Shown here: positions 53,141 to 61,488 of the stretch, one piece after another
Layout of the letters: each line of letters opens with the position of its first letter
Numbering within the stretch: the first letter of the stretch is position 1
Assembly (NCBI GenBank): GCA_910579845.1
Contig: CAJTWL010000003.1
Coordinates: 98,175 to 162,174 of the forward strand
DNA length: 64,000 nt
Direction of reading: 5' to 3'
DNA from: an uncultured Muribaculaceae bacterium
GTDB lineage: Bacteria; Bacteroidota; Bacteroidia; Bacteroidales; Muribaculaceae
Notes under the pieces: generated by a model
Seen by the model: the letters and a program-made list of their open reading frames with translations, nothing else
Told to the model about the DNA's origin: nothing
The model's database searches: none
Made by a program: the position numbers and the translations under genes

Positions 53141-54202
53141 TTATGATTCGTAGTCATCGAGGTTGAGACGGTGGAGAATATCCATGTGGAGGTAGTTCTT
53201 GCGCTTTGCGGGAGTGACTTTACGGATTACAAAATCCGCAAGAGCCACCAATGCATGATAGGACTGCATGGCGATGTGGCGGGTAACAAGGAATTCTACA
53301 TTTCCCGACCTGAGGCTTGCAAGGTTTCCCTCCAGGTCATCGAAGCCGATTACAACTCTATCCGGATCAGGATTATTCTGGAGGAAATCATCTATCAGGT
53401 ATATACGTGAACTTGTCATCACCATATACTTGACATTGGGGTTCTCTTTAAAGAACCTGTCGAGAGTGAGATAGGTCTGTTGCGGATCTGACGGCTGTAT
53501 AAAGACGGTATGTACCTTGGTGTCGGGGAGTGTGCGGTGAATATAGTCCATAAACCCCTGTCGTCTGGTCAAGTTCGGGTCGGCATGGTGTCCGCGGTCA
53601 CGGATCAGGCGCACTTGGAGGATCTCCTTGGGATTAGTTCTGTTGGTGAGAAGGAAAGCTCCGAGTGCGCCGCTCTTGTACGGATCCACACCATAGTAGA
53701 CTGTATAGTTCAGCTCATCGAATACGTTGTCGACAAATGCATAAGGTATCTGTGCCGCATCCAGTTCTTCGGAGAATCTGGCTGTCTCCGAGCGGAACAC
53801 AGAGTTCATTATCACTCCTGCCGGTCTGGATTCGAGAATTTCCTTGCAGCATTTCTGAAATGAACCGAGGTCTGTCTGATTATATAGATGGAAATCGAGT
53901 TCGATATTGAAATAAGGATTTGCGACAGCTCCTTTCTGAAACCCGTCGTATATCTTCTCCCAATATTCTCCTTTATTGAAAGTCGGTATGAGGCAACTGA
54001 AAACAAATGTCTTTTTCGATGCAAGAAGTGATGCATTGGGATTGGGACGGTATCCGAGTATCTCGATAGCTCTCTCAACCTTGTCTATAGTGGCTTGAGA
54101 CACGCGCCCGCGCCTGTGGAGCACTCTGTCGACAGTGCCGCGAGAGACACCGCATAGCTTTGCCACATCAAATATAGTAGCACTTCCTGCTGACTGATCC
54201 AT
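53141..54202 (-). CDS. LacI-family transcriptional regulator
   Basis: 353 residues. The N-terminal helix-turn-helix is TIFDVAKLCGVSRGTVDRVLHRRGRVSQ (about 9-36), and IEILGYRPNPNASLL is the hinge region. The rest is a periplasmic-binding-like sensor domain. Such regulators in Bacteroidetes control sugar use; its convergence with the sulfatase pair and nearness to gpsA make either a possible target, but no operator is certain. It diverges from gpsA. Confidence 0.9.
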   Translation of the reverse strand: MDQSAGSATIFDVAKLCGVSRGTVDRVLHRRGRVSQATIDKVERAIEILGYRPNPNASLLASKKTFVFSCLIPTFNKGEYWEKIYDGFQKGAVANPYFNIELDFHLYNQTDLGSFQKCCKEILESRPAGVIMNSVFRSETARFSEELDAAQIPYAFVDNVFDELNYTVYYGVDPYKSGALGAFLLTNRTNPKEILQVRLIRDRGHHADPNLTRRQGFMDYIHRTLPDTKVHTVFIQPSDPQQTYLTLDRFFKENPNVKYMVMTSSRIYLIDDFLQNNPDPDRVVIGFDDLEGNLASLRSGNVEFLVTRHIAMQSYHALVALADFVIRKVTPAKRKNYLHMDILHRLNLDDYES

Positions 54203-54278
54203 TTAAGAGTGTGTTTGAATTTAACACGAATTATATGTTGACCGTGTGAAAAAATTTTTTACAAAATAACAAAATTTT

Positions 54279-54309
54279 TTTGAAAATTAAAAAATCTGTT
54301 ATAACTTTG
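54279..54309 (+). promoter_or_regulatory. Complete promoter of gpsA
   Basis: TTTG (54279-54282), 19 bases, TAACTTTG (54302-54309): exact consensus. Leader of about 55 bases, which holds an AAAGGAGG stretch (54334-54341) too far from the ATG at 54368 to be its ribosome site. Confidence 0.75.
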
Positions 54310-54367
54310 TGGTGTTGATGTGCACGTGCACGCAAAGGAGGAAAATTCAATTAAACAGATAACAGAT

Positions 54368-55429
54368 ATGAAAATTACAATTATTGGAGCCGGTATGATG
54401 GGTTCTGCCCTTGCTTTCCCGGCAGCTGAAAATGGTCATGATGTTCACATTGTAGGTACATGTCTTGATGACGAGATCATCGACGGTTATATCAAGAACG
54501 GCAAGCACGAGAAATTCTGTCGTCCTTTCCCTGAGAATGTGCATTTCCATTATTTCAAAGACTGGCAGGAGGTTGTCAAAGGTTCCGATTTTGTGATCGG
54601 CGGTGTTTCCAGTTTCGGTGTAGATTGGTTCCTTGACGAGATCCTTACAAAACTTGATCCTAAGATGCCGGTTCTTTCAGTTACCAAAGGTCTGCGTGCC
54701 ACAGAAGACGGCTCACTTCTCTCATATCCCGGATATTGGATCAGCGAGCTTGCGAAGCGTGGCATCGTGCGTGACGTATGTGCTGTCGGCGGTCCGTGTA
54801 CATCCTATGAACTTGTATTCAAGGATCCTACAGAGGTCGGCTTCTGCGGAAAAGACAACAAAGCTCTCCGCATGATGAAGAAGGCAATGGAGCGTCCTTA
54901 CTATCATATCTCCTTGACAAACGATGTCATCGGTCTTGAGAGTGCTGTCGCACTGAAGAACGCATTCGCTATGGCAGTGACACTCGCTGTCGGTCTGAAT
55001 ACCCGCTGGCATGGAGAGGACGAGCCCCAGCATTATAATTCTCAGGCGGGCACGTTCACGCAGGCTGTTCGCGAAACCCACGCGCTCATGCAGCTGCAGG
55101 GAGGTTCGTTCGAAAGCGAGTGCATCGGTCTCGGTGACCTTTATGTGACGATCTTCAGCGGACGTACACGCCGTTGCGGTGTGCTGATGGGGCAGGGTCT
55201 CGACTATGACCAGGTTACAGAGGCTCTTGCCGGTATAACACTTGAAAGTCTTGTAATCACACGCATCATGGGTCAGGCTATCCGCCGCAAGGCTGAACTC
55301 GGGCTTGTAGATCTTAAGGAATTCCCTCTGCTGATGCATATAGTGGATATCCTTGACAAGGGTAAGGCTGATGCTGATCTTCCTTGGGAAGACTTCACCT
55401 ATGAACACCTGCTTCCCCATAACGACTGA
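54368..55429 (+). CDS. gpsA: NAD(P)-dependent glycerol-3-phosphate dehydrogenase
   Basis: Makes sn-glycerol 3-phosphate for phospholipid synthesis. 353 residues from the ATG at 54368, which opens with the Rossmann motif MKITIIGAGMMGSALAFPAAENGHDV. SVTKGLRA, AVGGPCTSYEL and VALKNAFAMAVTLAVGLN carry the substrate-binding Lys residues. The first 16 codons of the open frame lie upstream in the leader and are excluded. It uses GxGxxG with M in the middle, and some positions differ from E. coli GpsA, so a related 3-hydroxyacid dehydrogenase is a minor alternative. Confidence 0.85.
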   Translation: MKITIIGAGMMGSALAFPAAENGHDVHIVGTCLDDEIIDGYIKNGKHEKFCRPFPENVHFHYFKDWQEVVKGSDFVIGGVSSFGVDWFLDEILTKLDPKMPVLSVTKGLRATEDGSLLSYPGYWISELAKRGIVRDVCAVGGPCTSYELVFKDPTEVGFCGKDNKALRMMKKAMERPYYHISLTNDVIGLESAVALKNAFAMAVTLAVGLNTRWHGEDEPQHYNSQAGTFTQAVRETHALMQLQGGSFESECIGLGDLYVTIFSGRTRRCGVLMGQGLDYDQVTEALAGITLESLVITRIMGQAIRRKAELGLVDLKEFPLLMHIVDILDKGKADADLPWEDFTYEHLLPHND

Positions 55430-55513
55430 TCGTTTCGGGTGAATCCTAATTTAAACAGCTTTTAATCGAATACTACAAACTTTACTAATTATAGATATCT
55501 TTGTCATGAAATG

Positions 55514-55545
55514 CAGGAGCCGGCTGTATGTGAAGCCGGCTCCTG
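55514..55545. terminator. Hairpin between gpsA and the HAD gene
   Basis: Perfect 12-bp G+C-rich stem (55514-55525, 55534-55545) with an 8-base loop, between convergent genes. T runs are weak on both sides. A TATCTTTG site (55496-55503) lies just before it. Confidence 0.6.
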
Positions 55546-55589
55546 TTATTCTTATGAAATTGTTTAAGTTTATTTTTAAACACTTCTTA

Positions 55590-56216
55590 TTATTCGGAAT
55601 AATTATTTATATATTCACGCAGTGGAAGACGCCAGTCTTCGTTGGTCTGGACGTAAAGAGTCTTTAAGCCGGCTTTTGCCGCTCCCTCGATATTAGACAT
55701 GCTGTCATCGACAAAAAGAGTCTCTTCAGGTTTTAGTCCTTCGCGATTCAAAGCCTTGGTGAATATCGCGATGTCCGGTTTATATTCCTTTAATTCATAA
55801 CTGAGGAACATTGTGTCGAAATAAGCGGATATCGGTAAACCGGCTTTGCTGAAATCAGATGAATCTGTGAGATCCATCATAAACGGATTTGTGTTCGACA
55901 GCAATCCGAGATAATAGTGCTTTCTCAAATCTGCAAGAGCATCGAGAAGCTCCTGCCTCACGCCACCGAAGAAGCCTTGCCAGCATTCTGCCGCCTCTTC
56001 CATACTTATCTCACGTCCTACGGCATGAGACATACGTCGGCAGAACTCCTCTTTGTCTATGCGCCCCATCTCAAGGTCAAGGAAAAATTCACGCTGACCA
56101 TGTCTGCCCATATATTTGTCGGTGTCTATGCCCGCCTGCTTGAACAGACGGAATGCTTTCTCGGTTGTCTGGCGGAATATTACTCCACCCATGTCAAACA
56201 GTATATTCTTAATCAT
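55590..56216 (-). CDS. HAD-family hydrolase
   Basis: 208 residues, subfamily IA with a helical cap. Motif I is FDMGGVIF, with Gly where the general acid/base Asp usually stands (D-x-D); this is common in YihX-like members. Motif II is LLSNTN, the Lys is in EYKPD, and motif IV is FVDDSMSN. It may be a sugar phosphatase. It starts 5 bases after the antiporter gene ends and is last of a five-gene run. Confidence 0.88.
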   Translation of the reverse strand: MIKNILFDMGGVIFRQTTEKAFRLFKQAGIDTDKYMGRHGQREFFLDLEMGRIDKEEFCRRMSHAVGREISMEEAAECWQGFFGGVRQELLDALADLRKHYYLGLLSNTNPFMMDLTDSSDFSKAGLPISAYFDTMFLSYELKEYKPDIAIFTKALNREGLKPEETLFVDDSMSNIEGAAKAGLKTLYVQTNEDWRLPLREYINNYSE

Positions 56217-56221
56217 GTCTT

Positions 56222-58219
56222 TTAGTATTGTCTTGGATAAATCATCAACAGATTGTGCCGCTTGAAATGGCGTCCGAGATAGCCGGGCATTGCCTCAAGG
56301 TCGGAAGAGTATGATATGGAATCCTTTCTGGCGCCTATGACAACAAGAAGATCCTCCTCTTCGACCTCTCCGGAGAGAAGAATGAACTCATCCCAGGAAT
56401 CTATGGTCCTGTAATCGTGTCTTACGGCATATTTCTCTTCGTTGATAATATTGTTTATGATTTCGGATGTGCCTTTACGCGAAACAAAGAGAAGCCGTGC
56501 CGACACTTGTGCTCCCAGATTGGCTATACGCATTAGCCAAAGTTTGAAGCCGGTCTCGTATTCTGCGTTTTCTGGTACTATTATGACTATGCGGTTCACA
56601 GTGTCTACCGGTATGAAACATCTTGACAAAAGCACCATTTTGTTGGTGGAATTAAGCAGCTGTTCAATCATTGTCCCGAAGAATGAGTCCACAATGTTGG
56701 CTTTACGGTGCATCCCGATAAGTATTTCCGTGGACTTCTCTTCCTTGCTTACATTAATGAGCCCGGACACCACATTTATATCGTAGCGTTCAATCTCTTT
56801 CAACTCTATATCCATTGATTCGGCTACTGATGCCGCAGACTGCATTGCCGTGCGTCCCATCCTCGCCACAGATACGTCATCGTTGTTGCGTATGAAGAGT
56901 GTGACAACAGGATTCGGGTTGCCGGGTGAACGCATGAAAAGAGCCATACGCATGAGTCCCTCGGATGTTACAGGGTTGGCTACAGCGACAAGCTGCCGCG
57001 CATATTCTCCCGGTGTCAGTTCATCGTTGCTGAGGCTTTCCGCCGTGATCTGTATTCTTATCTTGCGAGCCGCCCGTGCCGTTACAAAAGATGATATGAT
57101 GCAGCAGATAAGAATCATAATCACGGCACCGTTCATGATATCTTCGTTTATGATTTCGTATTTGAATCCGATCATGGTAGCGGCGATGGTAGCGGCGGCT
57201 TTGCCGGATGTAAGTCCGAACATCAGGCTGCAGTCATCGCGTCCGAGTCCGAAAATACGACTCGTTATAAATGCCGACAGCCATTTGGATACCAATGCAA
57301 TCACAACCATATTCAGTGTGATCCATGCCACGTTGAAACCACGGAATATAATGCCTACGTTTATCAGCATCCCGACACCGATCAGAAAATAAGGGATGAA
57401 TATTGCATCACCGACGAATCTCAGATTTTTCATTAGACCTGATCGGGAGGGAATCATCTTGTTGAGTACGAGTCCGGCGTAGAATGCGCCTAAAATAGCC
57501 TCGAGACCTATCAGCTGGGCAAGTAGAGAGGCTATGAAAACGAGCGCCAGAATGAAGATGAACTGTGTTATGGAGTCGTTGTTGTGGCTGAAGATGCGCC
57601 GAGTGAGCCAGGGGAACAGATAACCGACCCCGGTCATGTAAAGAGCCATCATCACCACCAACTCAAGTACGCTCCGCCAGTCGAAGGATCCCGATATCTT
57701 CAGAGCCACTACCTGTGCAAGTGTCACAAGGGCAAGGAGAACTGCTATTATTGTGCCGCAGACAGCTATCGTGACGCCTCTGTTGCCTGACAGCCCGAAC
57801 CTGCTGACAATAGGGTAGGTGATAAGAGTGTGGGATGCATACATGGTGGCTATTAGAATTGCCGTGTCCCATCCGCTGTTGAACGCATATCTGGAGCCGA
57901 ATATTCCAGCAGCCATCGGGATGATGAAAGAAAGTATGCCGAAAACTATTCCCTTTTTGAAATGTTGGCGGAGGTGAAACATGTCTATCTCCACTGCCGC
58001 CTGAAACATTATGTATAGAATGCCTACCTCTCCGAAGATTCTGAAACTGGCATCTCGTTCAAGCAGGTTGAGTCCGTAAGGTCCGACGGCGATTCCGGCT
58101 ATTATCATACCCACGACAGACGGGATTCTGAGACGGCGGAACACAAATGGTCCAAGCAGTATCAGAATCAGCACCAATAGGAAAATGGCGACCGGCTGTT
58201 GTAACGGTAAGGTAAACAA
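56222..58219 (-). CDS. CPA2-type cation:proton antiporter with C-terminal USP-like domain
   Basis: 665 residues. About 12 membrane helices (1-390) of the Kef/NhaA-like fold with RIPSVVGMIIAGIAVGPYGLNLL near the start, then a cytosolic region (about 400-665) with two universal-stress-like parts (MALFMRSPGNPNPVVTLFIRN and TVNRIVIIVPENAEYETGF). Likely moves K+ or Na+ against H+. No ATG is available at the N-terminus, so the start is a TTG at 58219. It lies 44 bases after tatD. Confidence 0.88.
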   Translation of the reverse strand: MFTLPLQQPVAIFLLVLILILLGPFVFRRLRIPSVVGMIIAGIAVGPYGLNLLERDASFRIFGEVGILYIMFQAAVEIDMFHLRQHFKKGIVFGILSFIIPMAAGIFGSRYAFNSGWDTAILIATMYASHTLITYPIVSRFGLSGNRGVTIAVCGTIIAVLLALVTLAQVVALKISGSFDWRSVLELVVMMALYMTGVGYLFPWLTRRIFSHNNDSITQFIFILALVFIASLLAQLIGLEAILGAFYAGLVLNKMIPSRSGLMKNLRFVGDAIFIPYFLIGVGMLINVGIIFRGFNVAWITLNMVVIALVSKWLSAFITSRIFGLGRDDCSLMFGLTSGKAAATIAATMIGFKYEIINEDIMNGAVIMILICCIISSFVTARAARKIRIQITAESLSNDELTPGEYARQLVAVANPVTSEGLMRMALFMRSPGNPNPVVTLFIRNNDDVSVARMGRTAMQSAASVAESMDIELKEIERYDINVVSGLINVSKEEKSTEILIGMHRKANIVDSFFGTMIEQLLNSTNKMVLLSRCFIPVDTVNRIVIIVPENAEYETGFKLWLMRIANLGAQVSARLLFVSRKGTSEIINNIINEEKYAVRHDYRTIDSWDEFILLSGEVEEEDLLVVIGARKDSISYSSDLEAMPGYLGRHFKRHNLLMIYPRQY

Positions 58220-58263
58220 TCTGCTATGTGCTATATTTAAAATTAGTTATCTATGAAACAGTT

Positions 58264-59031
58264 TTAAAAACCAAATATCTGCGCCGCATTACGGTCGGTG
58301 ATCCTTTCGGTCTCCTCCATGGAGATTTCCAGAGTTTCCGCAACTTTGTTGCAGATAAGAGGAATATGACAGCTCTCATTGCGTGTGCCACGGTAGGGTA
58401 CTGGTGAGAGGTATGGAGAATCCGTTTCGAGTACAATGCGGTCGATGCCTATTTCCGGTATGGCTTCCCGCAATGCTTCAGCGTTCTTGAAGGTAACCAC
58501 TCCGTTGATTCCGAAATATGGATCGCACACTTCTCGTATCCTTCTCACATCCTCTATCCCGGAAGTGAAACTGTGGAAGATCATAACCGGCAGTTCTCCA
58601 TTATGGTTTCCGATAACCTCCAGAGTCTCCTCCACTCCGTCGCGACAGTGTATAATGAGTGGAAGATTATATTGGACAGCCCAAGCAAGCTGGCGTGCGA
58701 AAGCTTCTTTCTGTATCTCTATATTGCTGTTGTCCCAATGCAGGTCTATGCCTGTCTCGCCTATGGCCACGACTCTCGGATCACATAGCAGCTTTTCAAC
58801 ACTATTCAGATCGGAACGCCATGAATCTCCAAGCTCGGTAGGATGTATTCCTGCGCAGAATCTCGTGTTTCGGGGAAACTTCCCGGCAAGAGCGATCATT
58901 TCTGCATCGGATGCAGGAGATACGGCAGGGAAAATCATCATCATCACCCCTGCATCGATGGCTCGACGTACGGCAGCTTCCCGTTCGCCTTCAAATTCCG
59001 CCATATATAGATGGGTGTGCGTGTCAGTCAT
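58264..59031 (-). CDS. TatD-family metal-dependent deoxyribonuclease
   Basis: 255 residues. Metal ligands: THTHLYMAEF at the start, GETGIDLHWD near 93, LIIHCRDG near 128, HSFTSG near 155 and ETDSPYLSPVPYRG near 203. Members act as 3'-5' nucleases on DNA and RNA, with a role in repair. Its start overlaps the stop of the polyprenyl synthetase gene by four bases (ATGA). Confidence 0.93.
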   Translation of the reverse strand: MTDTHTHLYMAEFEGEREAAVRRAIDAGVMMMIFPAVSPASDAEMIALAGKFPRNTRFCAGIHPTELGDSWRSDLNSVEKLLCDPRVVAIGETGIDLHWDNSNIEIQKEAFARQLAWAVQYNLPLIIHCRDGVEETLEVIGNHNGELPVMIFHSFTSGIEDVRRIREVCDPYFGINGVVTFKNAEALREAIPEIGIDRIVLETDSPYLSPVPYRGTRNESCHIPLICNKVAETLEISMEETERITDRNAAQIFGF

Positions 59032-59996
59032 CTCTTTCGTCCTGTCAGTTTGTCGGTTAGTTTGCGGAACGACTCTTTGTATTCATCCTTAATACCGGCA
59101 CGTTTAAGCGCGGCGATGGCGAGTGAAGAATAATGACTCACAGCTTTCTGGCTTGCCTCGGAGATCTTAAGTCTGTCATAGATGTTGGTAACCACCTTTA
59201 TTTTTGTGGCACCGGAATCCAATGCCATGGCATCGGTCAATGCCTTACGCTGGCTTTCGTCACCCTCCATCGCGCTAAGCAACAGATAAGTCTTCTTGTT
59301 GTTGTTTATATCCCCGCCAATCGGTTTGCCGAATGTCGATGAGTCTCCATAGACATCAAGCCAGTCATCCTGAATCTGAAACGCGATACCAAGCATCATG
59401 CCGTATTCATACATCTCCTGAGCCTCTTTATCCGAGGCACCGCCGATCAGAGCGCCGATCTGGGCTGCCGCGCCAATAAGCGCACCGGTCTTGTCCATGA
59501 TCATGCGGATGTAGTCCTCTTTGGTCACATCTGTAGATTTCTCGAATTCCATGTCGAGTGCCTGTCCTTCATATACACGTATCGCCATATTGTTGAATAT
59601 ATCAAGAACAGTACGGAGTCTGTTGTCCGGTACTTTTGAGATAAGCCGGGTGGCAAGCGTGAGCATTGTGTCGCCGGAGAGTATCGCAGTGTTGGAATCC
59701 CATTTCGCGTGAACTGTAGGACGCCCTCTTCGAGTGTTGGAATTGTCCATTACATCATCGTGAAGCAGAGTGAAATTATGGAACATCTCGATACCGCATG
59801 CCGCGTCCATAGCAGCCTCCGGGTCGCCCCCAAAAGCTTCGCAAGCCATGAGCAGAACGCCCGGTCTGAGACGTTTCCCGCCTGCCGACATAGCGTAACC
59901 GATGGGTTCGTAAAGAGGATCAAGTTCTCCTCCGGGATATCTTATATCTTTGATGGCCTTGTCTGCCAAGGCGCTATAGTCAGAAAAGCTTTTCAT
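59028..59996 (-). CDS. Polyprenyl diphosphate synthase
   Basis: 322-residue trans-prenyltransferase. The first aspartate motif is LLHDDVMDNSNTRRG (about 80-94) and the second FQIQDDWLDVYGD (about 212-224). GGKRLRPGVLLMA is near 35. The residues before the first motif (FHNFTLLHDD: small/aromatic choice) set chain length, but I cannot say whether the product is farnesyl, geranylgeranyl or longer. It links to ispF at the other end of the window through the isoprenoid pathway. Confidence 0.92.
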   Translation of the reverse strand: MKSFSDYSALADKAIKDIRYPGGELDPLYEPIGYAMSAGGKRLRPGVLLMACEAFGGDPEAAMDAACGIEMFHNFTLLHDDVMDNSNTRRGRPTVHAKWDSNTAILSGDTMLTLATRLISKVPDNRLRTVLDIFNNMAIRVYEGQALDMEFEKSTDVTKEDYIRMIMDKTGALIGAAAQIGALIGGASDKEAQEMYEYGMMLGIAFQIQDDWLDVYGDSSTFGKPIGGDINNNKKTYLLLSAMEGDESQRKALTDAMALDSGATKIKVVTNIYDRLKISEASQKAVSHYSSLAIAALKRAGIKDEYKESFRKLTDKLTGRKR

Positions 59997-60007
59997 AATC
60001 AGGATGA

Positions 60008-60598
60008 TTATTCGTAATTTATGAATCTTTCGTATATGCCGGCAGGCATGTCGTTGTTTTTGTCGGTCTTGAGAACGGTCTTGAAGCCGACGAGAAACCG
60101 TTGATAGGTCTCCGGATCGTTCTTGCAGGCATCTTTGAAAGCTTTCAATTCCCTTTCAACATCCTCCGGTTTAAGATTATTCTCGCGGATAGACTGCAGA
60201 TATTCGAGACCGAGCTGCAGCCCTAGCCCCTGCGGATCTTCGGTTCCGGCGAGGGCATATATGCGCATCTTGTCGGAGAGAGGAAGATTGGCTATATAGC
60301 TGTCGTAACTGTTGCCGAAGAGATCAAGATTATCGCCGGTATACTTTTCATATGCATAGTTTGTAGCGATTCCGATACTTTCAATGCGGACATTTTTTAT
60401 TTTTCCCAAAGAGGCACGGCAGATAAACCGTGCTACAGAATCCGGAGTGGTATTCTTCATAACATAAGATACTTTTGCCGTATCTGTGAGTTGGTTGAAA
60501 TTGTCGGGAAAACCGTCGCCATTATTTCTTTTGTTTCCCTTGCAGCTGACCAAAGCGAGTGACAGCATAATCGGTAAAGAGAAAAGTATGATTCTCAT
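60008..60598 (-). CDS. Lipoprotein of unknown function
   Basis: 196 residues with a lipoprotein signal (LALVSC, Cys at about 19). The mature part is helical with no motif I recognise. It leads the run lipoprotein, polyprenyl synthetase, tatD, antiporter, HAD, with 11 bases before the next gene. A TAATTTTG -7 site (60615-60622 on the minus strand) lies 16 bases before the ATG. Confidence 0.75.
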   Translation of the reverse strand: MRIILFSLPIMLSLALVSCKGNKRNNGDGFPDNFNQLTDTAKVSYVMKNTTPDSVARFICRASLGKIKNVRIESIGIATNYAYEKYTGDNLDLFGNSYDSYIANLPLSDKMRIYALAGTEDPQGLGLQLGLEYLQSIRENNLKPEDVERELKAFKDACKNDPETYQRFLVGFKTVLKTDKNNDMPAGIYERFINYE

Positions 60599-60765
60599 AA
60601 GTATGAATTTTCAACAAAATTAATAAAAAAGTGCCAAAGATATTGTGAAATCACCCGAAAAGCATTAACTTCGCGAAGCAATTCGGAAAATATGATGCGG
60701 AATACGGATTAAATTAAGATTAAGTCCGGGCATTAAAAAATTCCGATAACGGTAAAACAGTTAAG

Positions 60766-60853
60766 GGAGCGATGCTCGAGTGGCTGAAGAGGCACGCCTG
60801 GAAAGCGTGTGTGCGCCAAAAGCGTACCGCGGGTTCGAATCCCGCTTGCTCCG
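60766..60853 (+). tRNA. tRNA-Ser(GGA)
   Basis: 88 bases. Acceptor GGAGCGA/TTGCTCC with one G-T pair and discriminator G; anticodon stem CACGC/GCGTG with loop CTGGAAA (anticodon GGA); a long variable arm typical of Ser; T arm GCGGG-TTCGAAT-CCCGC. CCA is not encoded. It is followed by a terminator and then by gene remnants. Confidence 0.96.
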
Positions 60854-60856
60854 CTA

Positions 60857-60908
60857 AGTAACACGTTGTAAATCAGTGTGATTTAAGCGTGTTGCTTTTT
60901 GTTTTTTT
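60857..60908 (+). terminator. Terminator after tRNA-Ser
   Basis: 9-pair stem (60857-60865, 60888-60896, one T-G pair) then two T runs to 60908. Confidence 0.8.
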
Positions 60909-60993
60909 CTCCGTCAAGTAGCGGGTCAGCGGTTTTATTGCCGTACCTTTGCATTGTCAAACAGTGTGACAAGACACAGTTATTGACAATGAT

Positions 60994-61104
60994 ATGATTA
61001 TTGAAAGGAACAGATACCTCCAACAGCTTATCTACTTGCAACACAATGGGATGATAAAGATAGTCACTGGTATACGTCTTTGTCGAAGTGCATATCGCAC
61101 ATAA
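60994..61104 (+). pseudogene. N-terminal remnant of a DUF4143/COG1373-type ATPase
   Basis: A 36-codon frame begins MIIERNRYLQQLIYLQHNGM and continues to IKIVTGIRLCRS, the family's N-terminus up to the P-loop, where RRCGKS would be expected. It then stops at 61102-61104. The rest of the gene is gone. Three hundred and eighty-five bases further on an intact member of the same broad ATPase group starts. The remnant lies directly after the tRNA-Ser gene. Confidence 0.65.
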
Positions 61105-61439
61105 ACAGGTCGCGTGCGAAAGCCGAGTAGCCGAAGTAGTAGGCGAAATCCGCTGACCCTAAAAAAACAGCAAGAATAAAAGGAACACCAAAAGCAGCAT
61201 CGTAGTAAACCACCCTGACGCGAAGTTTCTTAACAACTTCATCATCAAGCGTAAGATTTGAACTTGAGACTATCATTCTTAAGTTGGAGGACGAAGACAC
61301 AAAGAGACTTGCCTCCATGTCTGTCGTGGAGATTCGAGATTACGTGGTTTCCATTCTTTCCCCTTGAACACATCTGCCCGATTGAACCTTCAAAGGAACA
61401 ATGGATACAAATGAGCCTACAAAGGTTTAATTTGACAAA
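61105..61439. other. Intergenic relic region after the ATPase remnant
   Basis: About 335 bases with open frames on both strands (an 84-codon frame on minus at 61064-61318 and a 35-codon tail ending EIRDYVVSILSP on plus at about 61257-61364). None has a plausible start, signal or family. They may be scraps of older genes. Confidence 0.4.
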
Positions 61440-61472
61440 TTGTTCTTTTGTCGGAACATTTTGCTATCTTTG
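61440..61472 (+). promoter_or_regulatory. Candidate promoter of the intact ATPase gene
   Basis: TTG (61440-61442), 22 bases, TATCTTTG (61465-61472), 16 bases before the ATG at 61489. Spacing is slightly long. Confidence 0.45.
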
Positions 61473-61488
61473 TGGAAAAATTGAATTT

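Noticed and set aside
61064..61318. 84-codon open frame on minus between the ATPase remnant and the intact ATPase
   Set aside because: No plausible start context, no family, and it overlaps the remnant on the other strand; kept only as relic sequence.
61258..61488. N-terminal 77-codon extension of the ATPase
   Set aside because: It begins with TTG, crosses the TATCTTTG promoter site and reads as Trp/Phe/Cys-rich non-protein sequence; the family begins at 61489.
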